A DNA stretch of 64,000 nucleotides from Methanobacterium formicicum DSM 3637. GTDB taxonomy: Archaea > Methanobacteriota > Methanobacteria > Methanobacteriales > Methanobacteriaceae. The translations under genes were made by a program, and so were the position numbers. This document shows, piece after piece, positions 48,860 to 63,156 of the stretch. Every line of letters begins with the position of its first letter. Positions within the stretch are counted from its first letter, which is position 1. The notes under the pieces are model-generated. The model saw nothing but the letters and a program-made list of their open reading frames with translations. It was not told where the DNA came from and searched no databases. The stretch covers positions 97,501 to 161,500 of the forward strand of contig NZ_AMPO01000005.1 of assembly GCF_000302455.1 (NCBI RefSeq), read 5' to 3'.

Positions 48860-50209
48860 TTAGCCATATATGTAGAAACTATCCACCATAATTTCTATGT
48901 CTTCACTTGCATCCTGGAAGGCAACTGGATCTCCTACAAACCAAAGGTAATAGAGTAAACTATCCTTTTTAAATGACACGATTAAGATGCTAGTGGGGCT
49001 TAGCTCGTGATTTTCACCATAAATTTCGTAGACTTCCATACCATACTTTTCAAAATCCCTTTCATCAATTACTTCACTACCCTGAATTCGGAACACATCT
49101 TTGAGCATTTCAGCAAATTCCTGTGATGATATTTCAGCCACGTCTGTATTTCTGTTAAGGGATAGGGTTATGGAATTGTTAGCGTATAAACCACGGAGCA
49201 CTTTCTTGGCATCAGAAGTCTCGACCATTTCCCAGTGCTCAGAATAATCCAAAGACACCTCTCCATTATCATAATTTAAGATACGAATTTCTTTCCGCGG
49301 TTTAAGGATTTTTTGGATAGAAACATCAGCTTTGTCCCTTACATATTTATATTCATCTTTTTGAGCGTTTTTAAGGGCTTCAAATGCCTCTTCATCTCCA
49401 ATTCTTCCCAGAGCTTCGGCAGCTTTACCCCTAACATGGCGGTTTTTGTCGGTTGTTCTTCCCACAAGAAGATTGATCAGTGCATGTAGGGCATCTTCGC
49501 CCCCTATTTTACCTAAAACCTCGGCTGCTTTTGCTCTCATTCTCCAGTTTTTGTTTTTAAGAGTTTTTACGAGTGGAGGCACTGCGCTTTCACCCAGCTT
49601 TCCCAGTGCCAGCATTGCCTTCCACCTTACATCTGCATCCTCATCATCCATTGCTTCCAAGAGAATAGGAATAGCCTGTTTATCCTGCATTTTTCCTAAT
49701 GATACTGCAGCGTATTTACGCACATGCCAATCGTTATCTTCCAGGGCTTTAATAAGGTAAGGCACGGCACGATGATCACCAATTCTTCCCAGAGCATTGG
49801 CAGAAGTTCTTCGAACACTCCAGTTCTTATCTTCCAGGGCAGTGATTAATGCATCCACAGCTCCTTCATTACCCAGTTCTCCCAGAGCCCATGCTGATTT
49901 TAACCTAACTTCTTCGTCAGGATCATTTTCCATAGAATCAATCAGAGCAGGAATAGCCCTAATATCTCCAATTCTTCCCAGAGCTTCTGCAGAATTTTCC
50001 CTAACTGAACTGAGGATAACGTAGTCCAAGTGCCAGCTCTTGTAACGTAAAGCTTCTATAAGGGCAGGAACTGCTGTTTCATCCCCTACTTTCTTTAAAG
50101 CACGAGCTGCTTCTTTCCTGGTAAGGTAGTCATGATCTTTAAGGGCTCTTATCAAACCCTCAACATCTTGTTCTTCTTCCAGTTGGGCTACATTCACATC
50201 AGAATCCAT
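48860..50209 (-). CDS. HEAT-repeat protein with a PsbP/Mog1-like C-terminal domain
   Basis: 449-aa protein. About eight PBS-lyase-type HEAT repeats fill residues 10-290 (AVPALIEALR, AIPALIDSME, AVDALITALE, AVPYLIKALE, AIPILLEAMD and so on). A separate C-terminal domain of about 150 aa (SLDYSEHWEMVE ... ILIVSFKKDSLLYYLWFVGDP) looks like the Mog1/PsbP fold seen in secreted methanobacterial proteins, but here without a signal. It probably holds proteins together or responds to a ligand; no partner can be named. Confidence 0.75.
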   Translation of the reverse strand: MDSDVNVAQLEEEQDVEGLIRALKDHDYLTRKEAARALKKVGDETAVPALIEALRYKSWHLDYVILSSVRENSAEALGRIGDIRAIPALIDSMENDPDEEVRLKSAWALGELGNEGAVDALITALEDKNWSVRRTSANALGRIGDHRAVPYLIKALEDNDWHVRKYAAVSLGKMQDKQAIPILLEAMDDEDADVRWKAMLALGKLGESAVPPLVKTLKNKNWRMRAKAAEVLGKIGGEDALHALINLLVGRTTDKNRHVRGKAAEALGRIGDEEAFEALKNAQKDEYKYVRDKADVSIQKILKPRKEIRILNYDNGEVSLDYSEHWEMVETSDAKKVLRGLYANNSITLSLNRNTDVAEISSQEFAEMLKDVFRIQGSEVIDERDFEKYGMEVYEIYGENHELSPTSILIVSFKKDSLLYYLWFVGDPVAFQDASEDIEIMVDSFYIYG

Positions 50210-50272
50210 AGCACTCTCCGCGAAATAAATAACATCATAATTCTATTGGCTGTGATGGAAGTTATAATTATA

Positions 50273-51422
<1,150 letters not shown>

Positions 51423-51430
<8 letters not shown>

Positions 51431-51587
51431 TGTCAATGGCCCCCATGGGACATACTGCCCTGCATAAATTGCAGTTTTCACACCCTGAACCGATGATGAT
51501 CTCTATCCCAACCATTTCCAGAATATTCTGGGGACAAACTGCTACACATGCTCCGCAATATCCACATAATTCTGCAGAAATTATCAT
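51423..51587 (-). CDS. 2[4Fe-4S] ferredoxin next to geranylgeranyl reductase
   Basis: 54-aa two-cluster ferredoxin with CGYCGACVAVCPQN and CENCNLCRAVCPMG. It directly overlaps the reductase gene, indicating coupled translation and electron donation to it. The ATG at 51587 is about ten bases after GAGGT; ATG 51596 is an alternative. Confidence 0.85.
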
Positions 51588-52120
<533 letters not shown>

Positions 52121-52216
52121 ACAATCACACTTTCTATAGTTAGTTGTTTAAATTTAAACAAAGTTCAAATAACAAAAAAAGAGTTTAAATACTAAAACAG
52201 TCTAACCATAAATATC

Positions 52217-52294
<78 letters not shown>

Positions 52295-52512
52295 CAATTT
52301 TATTTTTAAACTATTTTATTTTTTTAAAATATCTTTGAAGTTTTTATCAAAACTTATTGAACATTTAATAGTTTAATAGAACAGTTAATAGTTTATTATT
52401 TTGAGTAAACTATATATTCAGTGTAATAAAACCAAATTTATTGGAATTAATGTTTTTACTTACATAACCCTAACCAATTGAATTCCCTTTAAATTAGGTA
52501 GTTGGTGATTAA

Positions 52513-53319
<807 letters not shown>

Positions 53320-53329
53320 ATGTTTTTCC

Positions 53330-53480
53330 AGGTTTAATTAAAACTAGTTCTGAGAGTTTAATCGTAAGTAGTGGGTTTTAATTATTCTTGAGGGTTAAAT
53401 TGTAAACTGATGGTTTAATTATTCCTACAGTTTAATTCTAATGGGGTTTTGATTCTAGAAGAGGTCAACAGGGTTTAATT
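53330..53480. repeat. Degenerate array of GGTTTAATT words between tandem phosphoesterase genes
   Basis: GTTTAATT or near copies occur at about 53332, 53356, 53373, 53392, 53412, 53429, 53444 and 53471, mostly 15-27 bp apart. Same class of intergenic repeat as elsewhere in this window; function unknown. Confidence 0.6.
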
Positions 53481-53510
53481 CAAATTTTTTCAAAATCAAT
53501 GGTGTTTACA

Positions 53511-54317
53511 ATGGGTAAAAAAGTAATTCAAATATCTGATGTGCATTTTGGGGACACCACCTTCTCTTTAGCACTTAAATCAAACTTCCTGGCTCAGTTA
53601 GAGGATGAAAATCCTGATCTTTTAATATTTGCCGGGGATCTCACTGCCAGTGGTTATGCTCATGAATATGAACAGGCCCTGGAATTTGTTGATGAACTAA
53701 AATCCATCACCAAAACCCACATAGTTCCAGGTAACCATGATGCTCGTAACGTGGGTCTGGTTCATTTTGAAAACATGATCAGCAAGCGGAAATTTGTCCA
53801 CACCGATAAAAACTCTAATTTCACCATTATTGGACTGGATTCATCAGAAGCCGATGTCAGTCACGGGCAGATAGGACGGGATCAGATGGACTGGTTGAAA
53901 TCTGAGTTGGCTAAGATACCAGAGGACCGGGCTAAAGTTGTCACTTTCCACCATCACATCATACCCATCCCCCAGACAGGGAGAGAAAGAAATATCTTAC
54001 TGGATTCAGGGGACCTTATGCATATTTTAACAGAAAATGGTGTTGATTTTGTATTAAACGGCCATAAACATGTCCCCAACGTGTGGATGCTCAACAACAT
54101 GGTGGTTTTAAACTCTGGAACTGCAACTACTGGTAAACTGCGTGGAAATGGCTATGCCAGTTACAATCAAATAGAAATTAAGGATGGAGAAGTATTTGTA
54201 AACCTGGTAAGAACTGAAAATGGGAGTAAAAGGGAGATAGCTCATTATTCGGTGGGATTAATGGATGAATCCATGGTGATCCATTCATATATCCATAAAT
54301 CCATACATAGTGTATAA
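53511..54317 (+). CDS. Calcineurin-like metallophosphoesterase 2
   Basis: 268-aa paralogue of the preceding gene, with the same motifs: DVHFG, GDLTASGYAHEYEQAL, GNHDARNVGLVHFEN, FHHHIIPIPQTGRERN, NGHKHVPNVW. The ATG at 53511 (MGKKVIQIS) with GGTG six bases upstream gives the same length as paralogue 1; the frame from 53499 is too long. A tandem duplication that has diverged. Confidence 0.9.
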   Translation: MGKKVIQISDVHFGDTTFSLALKSNFLAQLEDENPDLLIFAGDLTASGYAHEYEQALEFVDELKSITKTHIVPGNHDARNVGLVHFENMISKRKFVHTDKNSNFTIIGLDSSEADVSHGQIGRDQMDWLKSELAKIPEDRAKVVTFHHHIIPIPQTGRERNILLDSGDLMHILTENGVDFVLNGHKHVPNVWMLNNMVVLNSGTATTGKLRGNGYASYNQIEIKDGEVFVNLVRTENGSKREIAHYSVGLMDESMVIHSYIHKSIHSV

Positions 54318-54476
54318 ATTATATCAAAATATATAATATTCAATATTTAAAGAATTATTTTATATTAACTAAATTATTAAAGAAATCTTAAATTAATAAA
54401 GAAATTCTTTTTAGCATGAAAATCAGATATTAATTCAGGAAGATGTTTTTTTATTGATGAATGAGTTAGGGATAGA

Positions 54477-55115
54477 ATGTCAAAAACGTTAGATATAATA
54501 ATGGCGGGAATTATCTCCGGGATCGTGGCTTTCACCACATCTCAACTGGGAGTAACTGGAACCATAATTGGTGCGGTAATAGGATCAATGTTATACCAGT
54601 TTATGAGCCACTTTTTCAAGGAACCCCTGGAAAATGTTAACACTTTAAAAACCCCAAAACGTGTAGAAAGCCAGATAGTTTATGCGTTTCCTTTAATCAT
54701 AATCCTGGCTATAGAAATAATCTACCTGTTATCTTCATTTTACCTTGGTCCCCGTGAAATATTCCAATCAATGCAAACAGCCACTGATTGGAACCTTTTC
54801 AGAACCATTGGTGTTGGTCTCATAATTATGGGAGTTTATCCCCTCCTTGAACCGGACCGTATACCACCAATTTATGGTTTAGCAGTACTGGGAGTGGGAG
54901 TGGTGAAATTAATGGCCGGATTTGTGGATTATAACTCTCCAATTGTTGCCTTATATTCACCAATATTCCAACACTTCAACGTGTTAATTTCCATAGTACT
55001 CATTGCAGTGCTTTTGTATGTGATAGTATCCATTATTCAGGATTCAGTGACCATTATACGTAAAGAAGATCAAAGTAAAATTAGTAAAGGTGAATTAAGG
55101 GAAATTGAGTTATAG
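54477..55115 (+). CDS. Membrane protein of unknown function
   Basis: 212-aa protein with about five to six hydrophobic helices (about residues 7-45, 68-95, 107-125, 130-150, 165-190) and a short charged C-terminal tail. The first segment is glycine-rich (TSQLGVTGTIIGAVIGSMLY). I recognise no family. It lies between the phosphoesterases and an HTH-PhoU regulator. Confidence 0.7.
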   Translation: MSKTLDIIMAGIISGIVAFTTSQLGVTGTIIGAVIGSMLYQFMSHFFKEPLENVNTLKTPKRVESQIVYAFPLIIILAIEIIYLLSSFYLGPREIFQSMQTATDWNLFRTIGVGLIIMGVYPLLEPDRIPPIYGLAVLGVGVVKLMAGFVDYNSPIVALYSPIFQHFNVLISIVLIAVLLYVIVSIIQDSVTIIRKEDQSKISKGELREIEL

Positions 55116-55194
55116 GGAAATTGAGTTCAATGGCATTTTAGTAAAATAAAGAAGGTTGATCTAACCTAATGCACATCAGTCAGGCAATGATAAA

Positions 55195-56097
55195 ATGACG
55201 AATAGAGCAAAAAACAGTACTCTTAAGGCAGTTTTGGAAGTAATTTTATATGATAATCCTGCCACTCAAGATGAAATAGCAGATAAGCTAGGATTAACCC
55301 GTAGGTATGTAACTAAACTGTTACAACCTCTGATCAAAGAGGGAGTGGTCAGGAGAGCGTATATTCTTGATCTTAAGAAGTTCGATGAATTTTCAGAAAT
55401 GTTCGATGAGGAAAAGACTTCCCGTGAACACGCTGGAACCTTCTTGATAAAGGACATGCTCAGGGACATGGCCAAACATATCTGCCGCCAATTTGACATG
55501 TCATTTGAAGCTTTACTCCAGTACGATTCTGAAATGGCTGAGGAAGCCCTGAAACTGGATTACATTTCTAACAACATGCACGAGAAGGTACGTTCATCTG
55601 TTGAAACCGTTATATCCATTAACCCCTACTCAGAGTTCAGTAAAACCATGGTCTTAGGAGAAGTGGGGTACGACCTGGAACGTATTGCTGACCATACCTG
55701 CCACATTGCAAACTTTGCCCTGGAAGACTCAGATCCAATTGATGAAGAAATGATGGAAACCCTAAAATCCATGTACAAAACTTCACGCAAAATGGTGAAT
55801 CAATCCATGGAAGCATTTTTGGATGAGCGTCTGGAGCTTAAGGATAAGGTTATGGATTACGAGGAAAGGATCCATGAACTGCAGAAGAAGGCCTTAAACA
55901 ACATTGCCACCCAGATGGCTGAGGATGATGTTATGGACAAAGACAGATCAAACTACTATCTCGCATTATCTCGGGTTGTGAAGGCATTTGAACGTATTGG
56001 GGATATATCCATCGAGATAATTGACACTGCAGGTGAATTTTACCGTAACATACCTAGAACCACTACTCCGGAACGTTTCCGTAGGATGAAACCTTGA
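55195..56097 (+). CDS. HTH-PhoU phosphate-responsive regulator
   Basis: 300-aa protein with an N-terminal winged helix (TQDEIADKLGLTRRYVTKLLQPLIKEGVV, residues 20-50) fused to two PhoU helical repeats (about 80-290; EVGYDLERIADHTCHIANFA and VKAFERIGDISIEIID). This architecture is typical of archaeal phosphate-dependent transcription regulators acting together with Pst. The pst operon lies about 1.5 kb downstream. Confidence 0.85.
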   Translation: MTNRAKNSTLKAVLEVILYDNPATQDEIADKLGLTRRYVTKLLQPLIKEGVVRRAYILDLKKFDEFSEMFDEEKTSREHAGTFLIKDMLRDMAKHICRQFDMSFEALLQYDSEMAEEALKLDYISNNMHEKVRSSVETVISINPYSEFSKTMVLGEVGYDLERIADHTCHIANFALEDSDPIDEEMMETLKSMYKTSRKMVNQSMEAFLDERLELKDKVMDYEERIHELQKKALNNIATQMAEDDVMDKDRSNYYLALSRVVKAFERIGDISIEIIDTAGEFYRNIPRTTTPERFRRMKP

Positions 56098-56663
56098 TTA
56101 CTAAATTTATCACTTAATTTGATTGCTGAAATGGGTGTAGTGTATTTCTTAATTAGAATGAGCCATCGAAATTGATGATCATAATATTATTAGAATCAAT
56201 ATTAGTAGAATTATTGAAATTAGTGGAATAAGTCATAAATTAGTGAATGAACCACTGAATACTGTTTACTAGTTTTTTTTATTTCTAATTTTTTATTTTA
56301 ACAAAAACTAAATCACGGTAATTTTATTTTTTTTATTCAGATTTTTGATTTTTTTTTAAGTCTTTGAAAAATTCTGGTAAATTTATTCATATGTACCTTA
56401 AATTTCATGGATTCAGTGGTAAGATTTCAGGTTTATTTCTCAAAAAGTGAATGAAGTTACACTAAAAATATCTATAAATTTAAATTAATAATTGCACGTA
56501 AGATGCACCAAAATTTTGTTAAGTAAATTAATTCTATTAATTATTTTTCAAAATAAACAAATTATTTTAATGGATTTTTTGTGGAAAAATATCTATATTA
56601 ATTTAATTTGATTTAAGACTTTAATGTGGGGAATAGGTTAAAATGAGTAGTTAATAGAGGTTC
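56098..56663. other. 566-bp very AT-rich gap after the HTH-PhoU gene
   Basis: Convergent with the second citrate synthase-like gene. Contains (A/T)-rich near-repeats such as TTATTAGAATCAATATTAGTAGAATTATT (shortened here) near 56185-56215 and several poly-T tracts (56272-56290, 56325-56360) that probably end both transcripts. No gene or RNA recognised. Confidence 0.4.
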
Positions 56664-57470
56664 TTAAAATCGATTGATTATTTCGTTTTCATTTACTGTA
56701 TCCACATCCATCAGTTTTCGAAATGGTTTTTCCTGGGTTTTTTCCTCCTGAATATGGGCTAGTAGGCCTGGAATTCTGCCAACTATGAATAAACCGCATC
56801 CAACTCTCCAGTCAAAGCCCATATCAGAAAGTATTGCTGCATTGGCACCGTCAATGTTCATTTTAATTCCCTTTCTTTCCCTTAACTGATCCTGAATATG
56901 CATGGCTAACTGGCTGTGTTCTTTGAAACAATCGTATTTTCGTCCTAGTTCTATTAACCTCGGAGCCCTCGGGTCTTTTTTATGGTATCTGTGCCCGAAT
57001 CCAGGTATCTTTTTTTCATTCTCAGTGAAATAATTTATCAATTTCTGCGCAGTTTCATCCAGGGCAACATCTTCATTTCGGGATAGTTTGACACCTTCCT
57101 GTAACATGTGCATGGCGATTTCAATGGCTCCGGCATGATTTTCACCAAAAGCTAATATTCCTCCGGCCAAACATGCGTTCACTGGAGATCCTGCCGAGGC
57201 CATCAACCTGGCTGACTGGGTACTGGGTGGTGTTATACCATGATCGCAGAAGGAAACCAGTATGGCCTGTAGCATTTGTTCCTGATTTTTGTTGGGGAGC
57301 ACTCCCTTTAAGAGGAGGTGTATCATTTCTGGAAATGAAATGCTTCCTATCAACTCTTCCTGAGGATATCCCTGGGTGATAAGTCTATTTGGTTCCACTT
57401 TGGTAATGGATGTTCTCCAGGGTGTGGTTCTGGGTTGGAACATCCCCTTTAATACTTCCTCACTAATCAT
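56664..57470 (-). CDS. Short citrate synthase-like protein, second copy
   Basis: 268-aa paralogue of the 4688-5551 protein, sharing ITKVEPNR, GYPQEELIGSISFPEM, FCDHGITPPSTQ, PGFGHRYHKKDPRAP and MNIDGANAAILSDMGF, so the three catalytic positions are kept. The acid partner genes are absent here. It is divergent from pstS with 196 bp between start codons, so shared control by phosphate is possible. Substrate unknown. Confidence 0.8.
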   Translation of the reverse strand: MISEEVLKGMFQPRTTPWRTSITKVEPNRLITQGYPQEELIGSISFPEMIHLLLKGVLPNKNQEQMLQAILVSFCDHGITPPSTQSARLMASAGSPVNACLAGGILAFGENHAGAIEIAMHMLQEGVKLSRNEDVALDETAQKLINYFTENEKKIPGFGHRYHKKDPRAPRLIELGRKYDCFKEHSQLAMHIQDQLRERKGIKMNIDGANAAILSDMGFDWRVGCGLFIVGRIPGLLAHIQEEKTQEKPFRKLMDVDTVNENEIINRF

Positions 57471-57595
57471 GTAAGACCCTAATAACTATAAGCTATAAAT
57501 ATTTATCGCTTTTGGTATAGTGTAGTTCATAAAATGTGTTTTTCAATCTGGTTTTAATAAGGTTTTACTGCTTTGTAATTAAAAATAGTTCTTAT

Positions 57596-57617
57596 TATGT
57601 GTATTTAAGGACACATA
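57596..57617. promoter_or_regulatory. Perfect palindrome upstream of pstS
   Basis: TATGTGT-ATTTAAGG-ACACATA, 7-bp arms with an 8-bp centre, ends ten bases before the TATA-like TTTATATA at 57627-57634 and 50 bp before the pstS start. Candidate operator for the HTH-PhoU regulator; binding not shown. Confidence 0.6.
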
Positions 57618-57626
57618 TAGTAAGCT

Positions 57627-57634
57627 TTATATAG
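57627..57634 (+). promoter_or_regulatory. TATA box of the first pstS gene
   Basis: TTTATATA lies 33-40 bp before the start codon. A GAGGTGAT ribosome site at 57656-57663 matches the expected 16S rRNA end and is three bases from the ATG. Confidence 0.6.
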
Positions 57635-57666
57635 TCTGGGAAGTTAGTAGCAAGTGAGGTGATATT

Positions 57667-58512
57667 ATGGACATGAAGTACATAATAGGAATAATAGTAG
57701 CAATAATTGTAATAGTCGGTGCTTATTTTGTCCTTGCTGGAGGTAGCGGGGAAGAAAAAATAACCATCGTCGGTTCTACATCTGTACAGCCTGTTGCTGA
57801 GAAATTAGCCACAGAATACATGAAAACTAATCCCAACGTGAAGATAACGGTTCAGGGCGGAGGTTCTGCTGTGGGAATTAAGAGTGCTCAGGATGGTACA
57901 GCTAGTATTGGAACCAGTTCTAAATCGTTGAAAGGTAATGAATCCACAGGATTAACTCAGTTCGAAATTGGTAAAGATGGAATTGCCATCATTGTAAATA
58001 ACAACAATGCAATTAATGGATTAACCGTGGATCAGGTTAAAGGAATCTTCAATGGAAGCATAACCAACTGGAATCAGGTCGGTGGATCTGATGCTCAGAT
58101 AAATGTCATTGTCCGTGAAGATGGTTCCGGTACTCGTGATGCAGTTCAGGATATAGTCTTGGGTAAATTATCCAACGGTACCAAAGTAGCTTTCGTAAAA
58201 TCAGCTATTGTGCAGAGTTCCACCGAAGCAGTGCAGCAAGCTGTGGCTCAGGATCCCAACGCAGTTGGTTTCATATCCTTCGCTTCAGTAAATAGCACCA
58301 AAGCCCTGCAGATAAACAATGTTGCACCTTCCGAAGCAACTATACTTGATGGTACTTACAAGATCCAGAGACCCTTCCTGTTCCTGGTTAAAGGAGATCC
58401 AAAAGGAGCAGTTAAAGCATTCATTGACTGGGTAGATGGACCCGAAGGCCAGGCCATTATAAAATCAGATAAAGTAGTACCAACTGGTAAGCAGGTGAAC
58501 AGCACCTCTTAA
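57667..58512 (+). CDS. pstS: Phosphate-binding protein PstS, copy 1
   Basis: 281-aa substrate-binding protein for phosphate import. The N-terminus is a membrane anchor (about residues 5-25) without a lipobox cysteine. Phosphate-site motifs: GSTSVQPVAEKLA, GGGSAVGI, TSSKSLK and REDGSGTRDAV. A GAGGTGAT site precedes the ATG. A second copy follows after about 200 bp. Confidence 0.93.
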   Translation: MDMKYIIGIIVAIIVIVGAYFVLAGGSGEEKITIVGSTSVQPVAEKLATEYMKTNPNVKITVQGGGSAVGIKSAQDGTASIGTSSKSLKGNESTGLTQFEIGKDGIAIIVNNNNAINGLTVDQVKGIFNGSITNWNQVGGSDAQINVIVREDGSGTRDAVQDIVLGKLSNGTKVAFVKSAIVQSSTEAVQQAVAQDPNAVGFISFASVNSTKALQINNVAPSEATILDGTYKIQRPFLFLVKGDPKGAVKAFIDWVDGPEGQAIIKSDKVVPTGKQVNSTS

Positions 58513-59517
<1,005 letters not shown>

Positions 59518-59520
<3 letters not shown>

Positions 59521-59615
59521 GTTAAAGTAACTGGCCTGTAGTCTGAGTAAGTACTTGATATGAGACTTGAGGTAATTAACTGACTTGTAGTCTGAGTAAA
59601 TACCTGAATAATCGG
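59518..59615. repeat. Two-copy 49-bp repeat after the second pstS
   Basis: TAACTG(G)CCTGTAGTCTGAGTAAGTAC occurs from 59528 and again from 59577 with few changes. A shorter GGCCTGAGTTAAAGTAA version at 59514-59530 includes the TGA stop of the gene. Confidence 0.7.
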
Positions 59616-59786
59616 TTTAATGGGAACTAAAGTTAAAAATTATCAGATTCACCAAGAAATGTCAATTAAAAATAACCCATCTAATAATTAAAGCTCAATG
59701 TAATTTAAAGCTCAAAAAATTCATTAATCAAAAAAATCATTAAAAAATCCAATCATTCTAGGGATTTAACGAGAAGGAGAAAAACC

Positions 59787-60662
59787 ATGTCTAAATGGAA
59801 TGAAGAGTTTTTCATAGAAAAAGGACTTTTATTAACGGCCGTATCATCCGTTATTATCATAGCCCTCATAATCGTATTCGTATTCAAGGAAGGACTCCCA
59901 GCATTACAGAGCGTGGGATTCTTCAGCTTTCTATTCGGAATGGACTGGGCGCCTTCTAATGGTCAGTACGGTATATTTCCAATGATCATAGGTTCCCTTG
60001 GAATAACTGCTCTTTCACTTTTAATGGCAGTGCCCTTGGGAGTATTCTGCGCCATCTTCCTGGCTGAAATAGCACCCAGTACCATGCGTAAAATATTAAA
60101 CCCCACTATCCAGACTCTGGCCGGTATTCCCTCTGTAGTATACGGGTTCTTTGGACTGGTTTTACTGGTGCCATTCATGAGAGTACATTTCGGAGGAACT
60201 GGTTTCAGTATGTTCACGGCATCAGTCATTCTAACCGTAATGATCTTACCCATAATTGTCAGCGTGTCAGAAGATGCCCTCAGATCCATCCCAGTGGAAT
60301 ACAAAGAGGCATCCCTGGCTCTGGGAGCAACCCACTGGCAGACCATTAAAAATGTCATTTTCCCAGCAGCAATCCCTGGTATTATAACTTCGGTTATTCT
60401 GGGAATGGGCCGAGCAGTTGGAGAAACCCTGGCCATAATCATGGTAGCCGGTAATGTGGTACAGATACCAGGTTCAATATTTGACCCTGTACGTGCATTA
60501 ACCTCCAACATAGCCATAGAAATGGGTTATGCCACTGGAGTTCACTACAATGCTCTATTTGCAACTGGAATTGTTCTGGTCTTCATGATCATAGTTCTCC
60601 TGATAATAGCCAACTACTTCCACTACAAGAAAAAAGTCACAATTGGAGGGGGCTATTTATGA
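59787..60662 (+). CDS. pstC: Phosphate ABC transporter permease PstC
   Basis: 291-aa permease with six helices. Family features: MGRAVGETLAIIMVAGN, SLALGATHWQTIKNVIFPAAIPGI (EAA loop contacting the ATPase) and LVPFMRVHFGG. An AAGGAG site lies upstream. The stop overlaps the start of a 35-codon ORF (60659). Confidence 0.95.
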   Translation: MSKWNEEFFIEKGLLLTAVSSVIIIALIIVFVFKEGLPALQSVGFFSFLFGMDWAPSNGQYGIFPMIIGSLGITALSLLMAVPLGVFCAIFLAEIAPSTMRKILNPTIQTLAGIPSVVYGFFGLVLLVPFMRVHFGGTGFSMFTASVILTVMILPIIVSVSEDALRSIPVEYKEASLALGATHWQTIKNVIFPAAIPGIITSVILGMGRAVGETLAIIMVAGNVVQIPGSIFDPVRALTSNIAIEMGYATGVHYNALFATGIVLVFMIIVLLIIANYFHYKKKVTIGGGYL

Positions 60663-60758
60663 AATCACAGCATATTCAATTCATTTCACGTGAATTCAGC
60701 CAAAAAGACAACCAAAATGAATATAAACAGAATATTGTAAAAGTGGGAGGGATCATTT

Positions 60759-60766
<8 letters not shown>
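60659..60766 (+). CDS. Possible 35-aa ORF bridging pstC and pstA
   Basis: ATG at 60659 overlaps the pstC stop (ATGA) and sits after a strong GGAGGGGG. The 35-codon frame runs to a TAG at 60764-60766 and overlaps the pstA start at 60759. The pstA ribosome site GGGAGG lies inside it. The product (MKSQHIQFISRE...) is mostly polar and shows no known motif. It may serve only to couple pstA translation. Confidence 0.4.
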
Positions 60767-62366
<1,600 letters not shown>

Positions 62367-62483
62367 ATGGTGGAATATGACATGCACTGGCAGAATTCTG
62401 CCCTTAATTGGGTATGCCTGCCTGATAAATTACCCTACATGATGAGATGTGACTTACACCAAGAACTGGGGTGGGTGGTTTAA
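62367..62483 (+). CDS. Possible 38-aa ORF between pstB and phoU
   Basis: ATG begins immediately after the pstB TAA and the frame ends with TAA one base before the phoU ATG, so it fills the gap exactly. The peptide is rich in Trp, Cys, His and Met (HWQNSALNWVCLPDK). No good ribosome site precedes it. Chance or coupled translation are both possible. Confidence 0.35.
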   Translation: MVEYDMHWQNSALNWVCLPDKLPYMMRCDLHQELGWVV

Positions 62484-62484
62484 A

Positions 62485-63153
62485 ATGCTTACAGTGGTCC
62501 TGGAAAAACGTTTAAAATCCCTGGAAGATGATGTTCTGGGATTCAGTTGGCAGACCATCGGAAGAGTGGATAATTCAGTCCGGAGTTTTCTGGATGAAGA
62601 CACCTATCTGGCCAGAGAAATAATAGAAAAAACCGATGAAATCAATAAAGAAAGCTATAAAATAGAGCATGGATGTCTCAAGGTTTTAGGATTACACCAG
62701 CCACTAGCCAGGGATTTACGTTTAGGAGCAGCACTTCTGCGAACCTCCATTGAACTGGAACGTATAAACAACCTTTCAGCATACATAGCCCGTTATGCCA
62801 TAGATGCAGCAGAAAGCGACCGTACCTGTTACAAACCCCCACACATTGAGTTCATGTCCCAGACAGTGCAGGACATGCTGAAAGATGCGGTGGGTGCACT
62901 CTTAAATGAGGATATACAGTTACTCAAACGTTCCACCAGAAGTTACGTGAACCTGCAGGACTTTTACAACCAGATGTTTTCAGAATACGAGGAAATCACA
63001 CATGGAGGATCTCAGACTTCACTGATACTGGTTGGGAGGAACTTACTGAGCATGGGACACCATATAATGGGAATGGCAGATCGTATTGCCTATTCTGTGG
63101 TGGGTAAGCGTGTCATGCACCATAAACTGTTCCATAATATGTTGATGAGGTAA
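62485..63153 (+). CDS. phoU: Phosphate regulator PhoU
   Basis: 222-aa PhoU with two helical repeats (motifs EIIEKTDEINKESYKIEHG and RIYNL-like ELERINNLSAYIARYA; second repeat GRNLLSMGHHIMGMADRIAY). PhoU restrains Pst transport and signalling. The ATG at 62485 follows GGGTGG; a GTG at 62449 in frame is rejected. It precedes an unknown gene and another phoU. Confidence 0.9.
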   Translation: MLTVVLEKRLKSLEDDVLGFSWQTIGRVDNSVRSFLDEDTYLAREIIEKTDEINKESYKIEHGCLKVLGLHQPLARDLRLGAALLRTSIELERINNLSAYIARYAIDAAESDRTCYKPPHIEFMSQTVQDMLKDAVGALLNEDIQLLKRSTRSYVNLQDFYNQMFSEYEEITHGGSQTSLILVGRNLLSMGHHIMGMADRIAYSVVGKRVMHHKLFHNMLMR

Positions 63154-63156
63154 AAA

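Noticed and set aside
62449..62484. GTG start for phoU at 62449
   Set aside because: The ATG at 62485 has GGGTGG upstream and gives the standard PhoU length; the extra 12 residues are unlike the family.
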